The translations under genes and the position numbers were made by a program. The notes beneath the pieces were generated by a model that was not told the origin of the DNA, ran no database searches, and worked only from the letters and a program-made list of their open reading frames with translations. 64,000 nucleotides of DNA from Ruminococcus sp. NK3A76 (GTDB lineage Bacteria; Bacillota; Clostridia; Oscillospirales; Ruminococcaceae): positions 1,302,001 to 1,366,000 of the forward strand of contig NZ_JMMA01000002.1 of assembly GCF_000686125.1 (NCBI RefSeq), written 5' to 3'. Shown here piece after piece: positions 26,441-34,970 of this stretch (positions are counted from its first letter, which is position 1; each line of letters begins with the position of its first letter).

Positions 26441-29068
26441 ATGGCAAAGAAGTATTGTTATCTTTTCTCAGAAGGCAATGCAAACATGAGAGAGCTTCTC
26501 GGCGGTAAGGGCGCAAACCTCGCTGAGATGACAAACATCGGCCTCCCTGTTCCTCAGGGCTTCACTATCACAACAGAGGCTTGCACTCAGTATTATGAGG
26601 ATGGCGGCATCAGTGATGAGATCATGGCTGAGATCAATGAGTATATCGTAAAGATGGAGGATATCACCGGCAAGAAGTTCGGCGATAAGGAAAATCCGCT
26701 CCTCGTTTCTGTACGTTCCGGCGCAAGAGCATCTATGCCCGGTATGATGGATACAATCCTTAACCTCGGTCTTAATGAGACTGTTGTTGAGACTATCGCT
26801 GCTAAGTCCGGTAATGCAAGATGGGCTTGGGACTGCTATAGAAGATTTATCCAGATGTATTCTGACGTTGTTATGGAAGTTGGTAAGAAGTACTTTGAAG
26901 AGCTTATCGACGAGATGAAGGAGAAGAAGGGCGTTAAGCAGGACGTAGAGCTCGACGCTAACGATCTTAAGGAGCTTGCCGGCCAGTTCAAGGCTGAGTA
27001 TAAGGCTAAGATCGGCAATGACTTCCCGGACGATCCTAAGGAGCAGCTAATGGGCGCTATCAAGGCTGTATTCCGTTCATGGGATAACCCGAGAGCTAAC
27101 GTATACAGAAGAGATAACGATATCCCGTTCAGCTGGGGTACTGCTGTTAACGTTCAGTCAATGGCATTCGGTAACATGGGTGATGACTGCGGTACAGGTG
27201 TTGCTTTCACAAGAGATCCTGCTACAGGCGAGAAGAAGCTCATGGGCGAGTTCCTGACAAACGCACAGGGCGAGGACGTTGTTGCTGGCGTTCGTACTCC
27301 TATGCCTATCTCTCAGATGGCTGAGACATTCCCTGAGGCTTTCGAGCAGTTCAAGAATGTCTGCAAGACACTTGAGGATCACTACAGAGATATGCAGGAT
27401 ATGGAGTTCACTGTTGAGAACAGAAAGCTCTATATGCTCCAGACAAGAAACGGTAAGAGAACTGCACAGGCTGCTCTTAAGATCGCTTGCGACCTCGTTG
27501 ATGAGGGCATGAGAAGCGAGCAGGAAGCTGTTGCAATGATCGACCCCAGAAACCTCGATACACTTCTCCACCCGCAGTTCGATGCTAAGGCTCTCAAGGC
27601 TGCTACACCTATCGGCAAGGGTCTCGGCGCTTCACCTGGTGCTGCTTGCGGTAAGATCGTATTCACAGCTGACGATGCTGTTGAGTGGGCTGAAAGAGGC
27701 GAGAAGGTAGTTCTCGTAAGACTTGAGACATCCCCTGAGGATATCACAGGTATGAAGGCTGCTCAGGGTATCCTCACAGTTCGTGGCGGTATGACATCTC
27801 ACGCAGCAGTTGTTGCTCGTGGTATGGGTGAGTGCTGCGTTTCCGGCTGCGGCGACATCAAGATGGACGAAGCTAACAAGAAGTTCGAGCTCGGCGGCAA
27901 GACATACGTTGAGGGCGACTACATCTCTATAGACGGTACAACAGGTAACATCTACGGCGAGATCATTCCTACAGTTGACGCTCAGATCGCTGGCGAGTTC
28001 GGCAGGATCATGGAGTGGGCTGACAAGTACAGGAAGCTCAAGGTTAGAACAAATGCTGATACTCCTGCTGACGCTAAGAAGGCAAGAGAGCTCGGCGCAG
28101 AGGGTATAGGCCTTTGCCGTACAGAGCATATGTTCTTTGAGGCTGACAGAATCGCAGCATTCAGAGAGATGATCTGCTCCGATACAGTTGAGCAGAGAGA
28201 AGCTGCACTCGCTAAGATCGAGCCTATGCAGCAGAGCGACTTCGAGGCTCTCTATGAAGCACTCGAGGGTAATCCTGTTACAATCAGATTCCTGGATCCT
28301 CCGCTCCATGAGTTCGTTCCTACTGAAGAGGCTGACATAAAGGCACTCGCAGATGCACAGGGCAAGAGTGTTGAGGATATCAAGGCTCTCATCGATTCTC
28401 TCCACGAGTTCAACCCGATGATGGGTCACCGTGGCTGCCGTCTTGCAGTTACATATCCTGAGATCGCTAAGATGCAGACAGCTGCTGTTATCAAGGCTGC
28501 TATCAACGTTCAGAAGAAGCATCCTGACTGGACAGTTAAGCCTGAGATCATGATCCCGCTCGTAGGCGATGTTAAGGAGCTCAAGTTCGTTAAGAAGGTA
28601 GTAGTTGAGACTGCTGACGCTGTTATAGCTGAGGCTGGTGCTGACCTTAAGTATGAGGTTGGTACAATGATCGAGATCCCGAGAGCTGCTCTTACAGCTG
28701 ACGAGATCGCTGCTAACGCTGACTTCTTCTGCTTCGGTACTAACGACCTTACACAGATGACATACGGCTTCTCCAGAGACGATGCTGGTAAGTTCCTCGG
28801 CGCTTACTATGATAAGAAGATCTTCGAGAACGATCCTTTCGCTAAGCTCGATCAGACTGGCGTTGGTAAGCTCATGGAGATGGCTATCAAGCTCGGTAAG
28901 CCTGTAAATCCTAAACTTCACTGCGGTATCTGCGGCGAGCACGGCGGCGACCCGACATCTGTTGAGTTCTGCCACAAGATCGGTCTTGACTATGTATCTT
29001 GCTCACCGTTCAGAGTTCCGATTGCAAGACTTGCTGCTGCTCAGGCTGCTATCGCAGAGGCTAAGTAA
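26441..29068 (+). CDS. ppdK: Pyruvate, phosphate dikinase
   Basis: 875 residues from ATG 26441 (GGAGG upstream). PPDK interconverts pyruvate, ATP and phosphate with PEP, AMP and pyrophosphate; in anaerobes it runs glycolytically or for gluconeogenesis. The ATP-grasp N-terminus starts YLFSEGNANMRELLGGKGANLAEM in family fashion. The swivelling domain has GGMTSHAAVVARG with His454, and the PEP domain has CGICGEHGG with Cys831; both match the numbering of Clostridium symbiosum PPDK (His455, Cys831). Codon use is strongly biased to AAG, CTC, GAG and GCT, unlike its neighbours, as expected for a very highly expressed enzyme. Confidence 0.98.
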   Translation: MAKKYCYLFSEGNANMRELLGGKGANLAEMTNIGLPVPQGFTITTEACTQYYEDGGISDEIMAEINEYIVKMEDITGKKFGDKENPLLVSVRSGARASMPGMMDTILNLGLNETVVETIAAKSGNARWAWDCYRRFIQMYSDVVMEVGKKYFEELIDEMKEKKGVKQDVELDANDLKELAGQFKAEYKAKIGNDFPDDPKEQLMGAIKAVFRSWDNPRANVYRRDNDIPFSWGTAVNVQSMAFGNMGDDCGTGVAFTRDPATGEKKLMGEFLTNAQGEDVVAGVRTPMPISQMAETFPEAFEQFKNVCKTLEDHYRDMQDMEFTVENRKLYMLQTRNGKRTAQAALKIACDLVDEGMRSEQEAVAMIDPRNLDTLLHPQFDAKALKAATPIGKGLGASPGAACGKIVFTADDAVEWAERGEKVVLVRLETSPEDITGMKAAQGILTVRGGMTSHAAVVARGMGECCVSGCGDIKMDEANKKFELGGKTYVEGDYISIDGTTGNIYGEIIPTVDAQIAGEFGRIMEWADKYRKLKVRTNADTPADAKKARELGAEGIGLCRTEHMFFEADRIAAFREMICSDTVEQREAALAKIEPMQQSDFEALYEALEGNPVTIRFLDPPLHEFVPTEEADIKALADAQGKSVEDIKALIDSLHEFNPMMGHRGCRLAVTYPEIAKMQTAAVIKAAINVQKKHPDWTVKPEIMIPLVGDVKELKFVKKVVVETADAVIAEAGADLKYEVGTMIEIPRAALTADEIAANADFFCFGTNDLTQMTYGFSRDDAGKFLGAYYDKKIFENDPFAKLDQTGVGKLMEMAIKLGKPVNPKLHCGICGEHGGDPTSVEFCHKIGLDYVSCSPFRVPIARLAAAQAAIAEAK

Positions 29069-29119
29069 TTTAGACTCTGTACGGTTTTCACAGTGATGTG
29101 AATTTCTGAAATGACACTG

Positions 29120-29152
29120 ACCCTTCATAGCTTCGGCTGTGAAGGGTTTTTG
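29120..29152 (+). terminator. Terminator after ppdK
   Basis: A 12-bp stem (29120-29131 with 29136-29147) closed by a stable C(TTCG)G tetraloop, then TTTTTGTG. Confidence 0.92.
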
Positions 29153-29225
29153 TGTATTGACTATTCTGAAGCTTCATGTTGTAATGTTTTACATAAAGAT
29201 TTATACTCTGAGAGAGGAATATAAA

Positions 29226-29747
29226 ATGACTAACGAGAAACTGACCAAGCTTATGATCGAAGGAATAAAAACAGCTATATCCCATGTTCTTGAAGAATAC
29301 GGCGAGGAAGATATTTATATCCTCTCGCTCCAGGCTGATAACCATTCGACTCCCGACGGAGATTATACGCTTACGTTTTATGTGAATATAGAAGAAAACC
29401 ATGCTCAGAATATGGTAGACCCCTGTGACGACCCTTGGTATTATCGTTTCTGCGAATATGAGTGGTATGTAATTGCTGATTCTCCTGAGTATTTTGATAA
29501 AGCACTTGAATACATCAATTCTGCTGATGATGAAGTTGACGGCGATGATGTATATGAGTGTATTGTGCAGGCAGTTGTAAAACTGCGTGAAGAATGCTAT
29601 TATGAATCGGTTTTTCCGCACTTTGTTTTCTTCTCGGTAGAAGCACTGGAGTATTTTGAACCTGATGATATCATTGATATGGTAGTCAGAATGAACGGAA
29701 AAGAAAACTGCAAGGATTATATCGAAAATTCAGAAGCATTTCTCTAA
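29226..29747 (+). CDS. Hypothetical acidic protein, possibly DUF4303-like
   Basis: 173 residues from ATG 29226 (GAGAGGAA upstream); the longer frame starts inside the ppdK terminator. The protein is acidic with an N-terminal helix (EKLTKLMIEGIKTAISHVLEEYGEED), a strand region (IYILSLQADNHSTPDGDYTLTFYVN) and CEYEWYVI followed by a helical C-terminus. This pattern recalls DUF4303-type proteins of the SUKH/immunity neighbourhood, but the match is by eye only. No signal or membrane segment. It is monocistronic between two terminators; no toxin gene is adjacent. Confidence 0.72.
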   Translation: MTNEKLTKLMIEGIKTAISHVLEEYGEEDIYILSLQADNHSTPDGDYTLTFYVNIEENHAQNMVDPCDDPWYYRFCEYEWYVIADSPEYFDKALEYINSADDEVDGDDVYECIVQAVVKLREECYYESVFPHFVFFSVEALEYFEPDDIIDMVVRMNGKENCKDYIENSEAFL

Positions 29748-29766
29748 TTTTCGGTCATGAATAATA

Positions 29767-29804
29767 AAAAACGCAGGGCAAGAAGTTTTATGCTCTGCGT
29801 TTTT
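29767..29804. terminator. Bidirectional terminator
   Basis: AAAACGCAG(g)GCA pairs with TGC(t)CTGCGTTTT; A- and T-tracts on both sides serve the converging genes at 29226 and 29807. Confidence 0.9.
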
Positions 29805-29806
29805 GG

Positions 29807-30490
29807 TTACTGTTCTCTGTTGCAAATATCTGCATATATATCTTCCGGTATCATCGGTGAGCAAATTTTCGCAAACAGATCGTCATCTATCATTCCATTC
29901 TCAGCATACTGAATCCCGGCCTGTTTTACAAGCTCTAACCTCGGAATCGTCACTTCTGCTGCTTCGGGTGCATTAAACATCGGGCTTTCCGGTATAGTAA
30001 TGATAGTATTACTGCTTGGAAACATCAGCCTGAACTGCATAACAGCCGGCTCAAAATTCTGCTTGCTGTTCGGAAAGCCGCAGCCGCATATCATCATAAA
30101 TCGCTGCTTTGAAATGTCAGTCTGCCTTATATGAACATATCTGTCGCCTTGCTTTTTCATAGCTAAAGTCGAAAGCGGCATTGTACGGTCAATAAATGCT
30201 TTCAGCGGCGCAGGCATACCGTAAGCATAAAGTGGAAAACTGAACAGCACAAGATCACTCTCTGTAAAACTATCCAGGAGCACCTTCATATCATCATTGT
30301 GTATACACTTTACGCCATTGCGCTTGCAGGAAAAACAGCCGGTGCAGTATTCTATATGCTTGTCAATAATATCGACTGTCCGTATTTCCTGCGGCGCTGA
30401 TTCTTTCATTCCGTCAAGAAATGCCCTGGTAATGTGCATCGTATCGCTCTTTTCACGCTTTGGGCTGCCGTTTAAGACCAGTATCTTCAT
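29807..30490 (-). CDS. Flavodoxin-family NAD(P)H-dependent oxidoreductase
   Basis: 227 residues. LNGSPKREKSDTMHITRAF is the FMN phosphate loop of the NADPH-dependent FMN reductase fold; CTGCFSCKRNGVKCIHNDDM is the Cys-rich motif of iron-sulfur flavoprotein-like members, and FSFPLYAYGMPAPLKAFIDR is the conserved flavin-facing loop. Cysteine pattern CxxCxxCxxxxxxC could bind a cluster or simply be redox active. It starts 4 bp after the regulator gene and is co-transcribed with it from the promoter at 31137-31165. Electron transfer or reductive detoxification is likely; the substrate is unknown. Confidence 0.88.
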   Translation of the reverse strand: MKILVLNGSPKREKSDTMHITRAFLDGMKESAPQEIRTVDIIDKHIEYCTGCFSCKRNGVKCIHNDDMKVLLDSFTESDLVLFSFPLYAYGMPAPLKAFIDRTMPLSTLAMKKQGDRYVHIRQTDISKQRFMMICGCGFPNSKQNFEPAVMQFRLMFPSSNTIITIPESPMFNAPEAAEVTIPRLELVKQAGIQYAENGMIDDDLFAKICSPMIPEDIYADICNREQ

Positions 30491-30494
30491 GCGA

Positions 30495-31094
30495 TCATCT
30501 CCTGTTCGGGCGAATGTCCTGATAGAGCAGACCGCACTGTGTGCAGAACCATACCAGCCGTCCGTATCTGAATAAAGGCATGGTCAGCTGTACATTCCAT
30601 TCCGGGTATTGCTTGAACATCATTATACTGCTGTCGCTCTGATATGCGATGAACGAAATATAATGCTCCTTTGTCATAGGGTGCTCCGATGAAATGTATA
30701 ACTCGCCGCCGATATCCTCAACGCTAAGCCGCTCATTTTCCTCAGCCTTTTTAGGTTCAAGAGGGGAGAGTTTGCTTCCGCAGCAGGTTATGGCAGCATC
30801 TGATGTTGCAGTCACTATATTGCCGCATTCTTTGCATACATAGAATCTCATTTTCTTCATGTTTCCCACCTCGCTTTCATTTTTGTTTACCTCGCCATTA
30901 AGCAGTACCTGAATATCAGTCCCAAATACATCAGCTAATGCCGAAAGTAAAGATATATCAGGGCAGCCGTTTCCACGCTCCCACTTTGATACAGCCTTGT
31001 CGCTGACGTTTATTCGCTCTGCAAGCTCTTTCTGTGTCAGCCCGAGCTCACTCCTGAAACGCTTTATAAGCTCACCTGTCTTTGTCTGATCCAT
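30495..31094 (-). CDS. XRE-family regulator fused to a desulfoferrodoxin-like metal domain
   Basis: 199 residues from ATG 31094, after GAGGTGAT; an in-frame GTG at 31103 belongs to that ribosome site. Residues 1-65 are an HTH_3 domain (LIKRFRSELGLTQKELAERI, SDKAVSKWERGNGCPDISLL). From about residue 78, MRFYVCKECGNIVTA with a CC pair and KLSPLEP match the N-terminal rubredoxin-like module of desulfoferrodoxin; the C-terminal half, EHYISFIAYQS and WFCTQCGLLYQ, resembles the rest of that fold. A metal- or redox-sensing regulator of the flavodoxin gene is a reasonable inference. Confidence 0.85.
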   Translation of the reverse strand: MDQTKTGELIKRFRSELGLTQKELAERINVSDKAVSKWERGNGCPDISLLSALADVFGTDIQVLLNGEVNKNESEVGNMKKMRFYVCKECGNIVTATSDAAITCCGSKLSPLEPKKAEENERLSVEDIGGELYISSEHPMTKEHYISFIAYQSDSSIMMFKQYPEWNVQLTMPLFRYGRLVWFCTQCGLLYQDIRPNRR

Positions 31095-31136
31095 TGTGAT
31101 CACCTCTTTATAGTCTTGTGCGCTGTCTATATATGT

Positions 31137-31165
31137 ATTATATCCTAAATCTGCGATCCCGTCAA
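31137..31165 (-). promoter_or_regulatory. Sigma-A promoter for regulator-flavodoxin operon
   Basis: On the minus strand, TTGACG (31165-31160), 17 bp, TATAAT (31142-31137). Confidence 0.8.
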
Positions 31166-31199
31166 TCCACGCTCCGTAGAGTTATTGTAATGTCCGCTA

Positions 31200-31228
31200 T
31201 TGACAAAGCCTTATATATATGGTATAAT
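31200..31228 (+). promoter_or_regulatory. Perfect-consensus sigma-A promoter for the T-box operon
   Basis: TTGACA (31200-31205), 17 bp, TATAAT (31223-31228). It drives a leader of about 275 nt. Confidence 0.88.
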
Positions 31229-31249
31229 ATCTATGTTATATGTTTAAAA

Positions 31250-31487
31250 GCCGTGACGGAAATAAGTAGTATCTATAGCGCTTTTTAAGAGAGTCTGCGT
31301 TTGGTGTGAGCAGATATTGTGCATAGTTTAACGAATTACATTCCTGAGCTTGCTGTAAAGAAAGGCCGATGCCAAATACAGCACGTTTTGCATACGTTAT
31401 AATGCTTAAGAGGTCGGCTCACAGCCGATAAATTGAGGTGGTACAGCGGTATTTCGCCCTCGGGAGCTTTGGCTTTCGGGGGCTTTT
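31250..31487 (+). ncRNA. T-box leader, probably tRNA-Tyr responsive
   Basis: Hallmarks in order: AATAAGTAGTA and AAGAGAG (base of stem I), TTGGTGTGAGCAG (specifier-side loop), GAATTACATTCCTGAGC with TAC (31337-31339) as the likely specifier codon, a stem III (TCGGCtcacaGCCGA), then the T-box core GAGGTGGTACAGCGG with TGGT (31439-31442) to pair with a tRNA ending ACCA. A perfect 12-bp terminator (31456-31467 with 31472-31483) and TTTT follow; CGCCCTC can pair with GAGGTGG as the antiterminator. Uncharged tRNA should allow read-through. The Tyr assignment fits the distal tyrS and discriminator A, but the specifier position is a manual fold. Confidence 0.87.
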
Positions 31488-31509
31488 GTTATACAGAAGG
31501 TGATGTATA

Positions 31510-32025
31510 GTGCATTTCGGCTTTTCCTATGTCGGGCTTGTTTTTCTGATTATGCTTTTTGTCCCTAATATCATCTGGGGCAAGAACCAGCCGAAGGATT
31601 ATGAAAAATATGCTGCAAATGAAAATAAGCTGCTTTTGATGTTTGAAAGAACAGGTGAAGTGCTTGTAAGCTCACTATGCCTGATATTCAGTGATTTCAA
31701 TATCGGCAGTATCAGCAAATGGAGCATTGTATTGCTGATTGCATTCCTGCTTATGGTGCTGTATGAAATCTATTGGATAAGGTACTTTAAAAGTGAAAAG
31801 ACTATGCAGGATATGTATTCCTCGATAATCGGCATACCTGTTGCCGGGGCGACACTGCCGGTGATAGCATTTTTCATACTCAGTATATACGGCGGCAATA
31901 TATTTATGCTCGTTTCGGTCATTATACTTGGTATAGGCCATATAGGCATACACTTGAACCACAGAAAGGAAGCATTGGATAATACATCTGATAAAAAATC
32001 TGATAAGACCCATTGTGAAAGGTAA
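31510..32025 (+). CDS. Small polytopic membrane protein, 171 aa
   Basis: GTG start at 31510 with AGAAGGTGAT upstream. Four hydrophobic segments are visible (about residues 5-23, 48-65, 70-90, 105-145 as two helices), with a basic and acidic hydrophilic tail. I do not recognise a named family; the start HFGFSYVGLVFLIMLFVPNI with IIWGKNQP is shared, as far as I recall, by uncharacterised Firmicute membrane proteins. It is the first gene behind the T-box, 23 bp after the terminator, and would be induced by shortage of charged tRNA (probably tyrosine). Confidence 0.8.
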   Translation: MHFGFSYVGLVFLIMLFVPNIIWGKNQPKDYEKYAANENKLLLMFERTGEVLVSSLCLIFSDFNIGSISKWSIVLLIAFLLMVLYEIYWIRYFKSEKTMQDMYSSIIGIPVAGATLPVIAFFILSIYGGNIFMLVSVIILGIGHIGIHLNHRKEALDNTSDKKSDKTHCER

Positions 32026-32064
32026 AATATAACAAATATAAAGATTTAAAATGGAGAGCCTATC

Positions 32065-32832
32065 ATGAAAGAACTGAGATTCAGAGATTATTACGAAAAA
32101 ATGCTCGACCTGCTATCGCTTGAGCTGAACTGTGACCCCTCCGACCTTTGTTCAGAGGAAAACACCCTCACACTGCCAGAGTATAAGGAAGGCAGGCGCA
32201 GATATCACCCCGGAGTGCCGTTTTTGCAGATGGCTACGGCGGGCAGGGGAGCCGTCTTCTCCGCCGACGGGCAGATACACGATTTCCTGCGGGAACTGGT
32301 GAAAGACAAAGAGGGGCACCGTCTTTTCGAGCTGGGCGATCTCGCAAAGATAGACACGGAACTGAGAAAATACGGCTGGGAGCTTCACCCCACGCACCAT
32401 ATGTTCCTGCCATGCCGCCAAACGGAGACGGACGGGCGATTCAAGGTGAAGTGGTTCTTTGACGACGAGATAAAGCCCTTCTATGGCGACGACCGCTTCC
32501 CCAATGCCATATGCTACCCCCAGCCCAATCCCGGCACCCCCGACCGCATGATAGTATGTGCTTACGACGGCGATAAGATCATGGGAATGTCCGGCTGCTC
32601 CGAGGACAGCCCCGGCTGGTTCCAGATCGGAATTGACGTGCTCCCCGAGTACCAATCTCGTGGCTTGGGTTCCTACCTCGTGGCCCTCGTAAAAAACAAG
32701 GTAATCGAGTGCGGCGGTATACCATTTTACGGCACTGCCACTGCCAACGTCTTCTCCCAGAGCATAGCCATCAACAGTGGTTTCCGTCAGGCCTGGGTCG
32801 AGACTGACGCTAAACCTATAGGAATTGAGTGA
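32065..32832 (+). CDS. GNAT-family acetyltransferase
   Basis: 255 residues. The C-terminal half is a GNAT fold: MIVCAYDGDKIMGMSGCSED (strands), WFQIGIDVLPEYQSRGLGSYLVALVKN (acetyl-CoA pyrophosphate loop QSRGLG) and AINSGFRQAWVET. The N-terminal half is a family-specific domain. Codons are much richer in G/C at third positions (runs of CCC, GCC, GGC) than in the flanking genes, which suggests horizontal acquisition. ATGGAGAG precedes the ATG. The substrate is not predictable: such enzymes modify antibiotics, amino groups or proteins. It lies between the T-box and tyrS. Confidence 0.88.
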   Translation: MKELRFRDYYEKMLDLLSLELNCDPSDLCSEENTLTLPEYKEGRRRYHPGVPFLQMATAGRGAVFSADGQIHDFLRELVKDKEGHRLFELGDLAKIDTELRKYGWELHPTHHMFLPCRQTETDGRFKVKWFFDDEIKPFYGDDRFPNAICYPQPNPGTPDRMIVCAYDGDKIMGMSGCSEDSPGWFQIGIDVLPEYQSRGLGSYLVALVKNKVIECGGIPFYGTATANVFSQSIAINSGFRQAWVETDAKPIGIE

Positions 32833-32927
32833 GTGCTAAGGCAGGGGCTCCTTGCCACCAAGCAAAACACCCACTGATTAATCACAGGAAAACTTTAATT
32901 AAATGAGATAAAAAGGAGTAATGTAAG

Positions 32928-34148
32928 ATGACAGTATTTGAAGAACTCAAAAGAAGAGGCCTTTTAGCCCAGCTGACTGATGAGGAGGAGATAAAGGAGC
33001 TTATCAACACAGGTAAGGCAACTTTCTATATCGGCTTTGACCCTACAGCAGACAGCCTTCATGTAGGCCACTTTATGGCACTCTGCCTAATGAAAAGACT
33101 TCAGATGGCAGGCAACAAGCCGATAGCTCTTATCGGCGGCGGTACAGGTATGATAGGTGACCCCTCCGGCAAGACTGATATGAGAAAGATGCTCACAAAG
33201 GAAACTATCGAGCACAATGTTGCCTGCTTCAAAAAGCAGATGAGCCGCTTTATCGACTTTTCTGATAATAAGGCTATGGTAGTAAACAACGCCGACTGGC
33301 TTTTAGACCTCAACTATGTAGATGTTCTGCGAGAGGTAGGCGCTTGCTTCTCGGTAAACAAGATGCTTGCTGCTGAATGCTACAAGCAGAGAATGGAGAA
33401 GGGTCTTTCCTTCCTTGAATTCAACTATATGATAATGCAGAGCTACGACTTCTACAAGCTCTATCAGGATTACGGCTGTAATATGGAATTCGGCGGTGAC
33501 GACCAGTGGAGCAATATGCTCGGCGGTACTGAGCTTATCAGAAAGAAGCTCGGCAAGGACGCTTATGCTATGACTATAACCCTGCTGCTCAACTCCGAGG
33601 GCAAGAAAATGGGCAAGACAGAAAAGGGTGCTGTATGGCTCGACCCTGAGAAGACTTCTCCTTACGATTTCTATCAGTACTGGAGAAATGTCGGCGATGC
33701 TGACGTTATCAAGTGCCTCAAGATGCTCACATTCGTTCCTATCGAGGAGATAGAGGAAATGGAGAAGACAATGGAGGGCGCACAGTTCAACAAGGCTAAG
33801 GAGCTACTTGCATATGAGCTCACAAAGCTCGTACACGGCGAGGAAGAAGCTAACAAGGCTGACGCTGCTGCTAAGGCTATCTTCGGTGCAGGAAGCGGCG
33901 ACAGTGCTGATATGCCTTCTACCACATTCAAGGCTGAGGAGCTTACAGACAATAAGATAGGTATTCTCGAACTTCTTGTCAAGACAGGCCTTGCACCGTC
34001 CAACAGCGAGGGAAGAAGACTTGTAACACAGAACGGTATAGCTGTAAATGATGTGAAGTTTACAGACCCCAAGGGTATGGTTGACCTCAGCGAGCCTGTT
34101 ATAATCAAAAAGGGCAAAAAGGTCTTCCACAAGGCACTTATAGGCTGA
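32928..34148 (+). CDS. tyrS: Tyrosyl-tRNA synthetase
   Basis: 406 residues, class Ic synthetase, charging tRNA-Tyr. The class I HIGH signature is HVGHF and the KMSKS-like motif is [22 protein letters not shown] and [12 protein letters not shown] are TyrRS-specific, and a C-terminal S4 RNA-binding domain ([19 protein letters not shown]) is present. AAAAAGGAGTAATG precedes the ATG. The 95-bp gap upstream contains no clear promoter or terminator (only a GGCAgg/ccTTGCC dyad at 32840-32857), so tyrS may be read from the T-box promoter 1.7 kb upstream. Confidence 0.97.
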   Translation: MTVFEELKRRGLLAQLTDEEEIKELINTGKATFYIGFDPTADSLHVGHFMALCLMKRLQMAGNKPIALIGGGTGMIGDPSGKTDMRKMLTKETIEHNVACFKKQMSRFIDFSDNKAMVVNNADWLLDLNYVDVLREVGACFSVNKMLAAECYKQRMEKGLSFLEFNYMIMQSYDFYKLYQDYGCNMEFGGDDQWSNMLGGTELIRKKLGKDAYAMTITLLLNSEGKKMGKTEKGAVWLDPEKTSPYDFYQYWRNVGDADVIKCLKMLTFVPIEEIEEMEKTMEGAQFNKAKELLAYELTKLVHGEEEANKADAAAKAIFGAGSGDSADMPSTTFKAEELTDNKIGILELLVKTGLAPSNSEGRRLVTQNGIAVNDVKFTDPKGMVDLSEPVIIKKGKKVFHKALIG

Positions 34149-34187
34149 CAAGTAAACTATCTTTACAGGATATTTTGGTGAAATAAT

Positions 34188-34790
34188 ATGAGCAAACCTG
34201 TTCCATATCATTCCTATGAGCAGTTTTCATTAATGGCAAGAGCTCAGAAAAGGCGTATATATCAGCGAGACAAAAGAATGATAACTTTTCTATCGACTAT
34301 CCCTGCTATTGTATGTGTTTTTGCCGCATTTGTATATGGTCTTATAGGCTGGTTAAGTGTTGCGGAAACGCTTTATACTCACGAAAGAGCAACAATGAAT
34401 GTGCTGGGCTTTTTCGACTTTCTCGCATTTGCGATAGCATCGGCAGCAATGTCGGTGCAGGGAGAGAGCAGAATAAAAGTTCCGGCCGCCTTCGGGGTGT
34501 ATATGATTTTTGATTTTGGCATTCATCTTCAGGTATCAGGTATACTCTGTGGTATGCTTATCTATCTGATACTCGCATCAATCAAAGTCGCAAGGCACGA
34601 GGCAGATATCAATATTTTAAAGCAGTTTGAGGATTTCCCTTTTCTCGGTACATCTGAAGACGTCAAGCTCGGTACATACCGTAACGACGACATCATAAAA
34701 GACCTTGAAATGGCTGCTGAAAAGAGTATGCGTAACTACGTACCCGAGCCCAAGAAAGAGAGAGAAGAATACACCACAAGACGTTGGTAG
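34188..34790 (+). CDS. Hypothetical membrane protein, 200 aa
   Basis: Not recognised. A basic N-terminus (QKRRIYQRDKR) precedes about four hydrophobic stretches (residues 31-52, 68-86, 96-110, 114-130), then a charged cytoplasmic tail with DIIKDLEMAAEKSM and KKEREEYTTRRW. A weak GGTGA site precedes the ATG. It lies 39 bp after tyrS and before a strong terminator, so it is probably the last gene of the tyrS transcript. Confidence 0.75.
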   Translation: MSKPVPYHSYEQFSLMARAQKRRIYQRDKRMITFLSTIPAIVCVFAAFVYGLIGWLSVAETLYTHERATMNVLGFFDFLAFAIASAAMSVQGESRIKVPAAFGVYMIFDFGIHLQVSGILCGMLIYLILASIKVARHEADINILKQFEDFPFLGTSEDVKLGTYRNDDIIKDLEMAAEKSMRNYVPEPKKEREEYTTRRW

Positions 34791-34796
34791 CCAATT

Positions 34797-34830
34797 GAAT
34801 CCGCCGGGTAAGAGCCCGGCGGATTCTTTA
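34797..34830 (+). terminator. Terminator after the tyrS unit
   Basis: GAATCCGCCGGG and CCCGGCGGATTC form a 12-bp GC-rich stem with a 6-nt loop, followed by TTTA. Confidence 0.9.
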
Positions 34831-34834
34831 TATA

Positions 34835-34850
34835 ACACTATATATTGTGG
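34835..34850 (+). promoter_or_regulatory. NrdR-like box 1
   Basis: ACACTATATATTGTGG matches the NrdR consensus acaCwAtATaTwGtgt at 15 of 16 positions. It lies 5 bp after the upstream terminator and about 530 bp before nrdD. Confidence 0.65.
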
Positions 34851-34956
34851 TCGGGTATTATTCTATAAGCGAGCCAAAACGCCTGTTAGGATATGCTTTT
34901 TACTCGTATATGCCTGTAAACAGGGGATATCGAGCCATTAAATACGGTCAGCCTTT

Positions 34957-34970
34957 CTGAAACGTTTCAG
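34957..34970. promoter_or_regulatory. 14-bp perfect palindrome
   Basis: CTGAAACGTTTCAG is fully symmetric with a central CG, the pattern of LacI-family operators. It abuts NrdR-like box 2. Confidence 0.45.

Noticed and set aside
27632-28975. 447-aa open frame on the minus strand inside ppdK
   Set aside because: It is a shadow of the strongly biased codons (GAG, CTC, AAG) of ppdK; no ribosome site and low-complexity Leu/Ser/Cys-rich product.
32833-32927. Terminator or second T-box directly before tyrS
   Set aside because: Only a weak GGCA/TGCC dyad without a T-run and no T-box core sequence.
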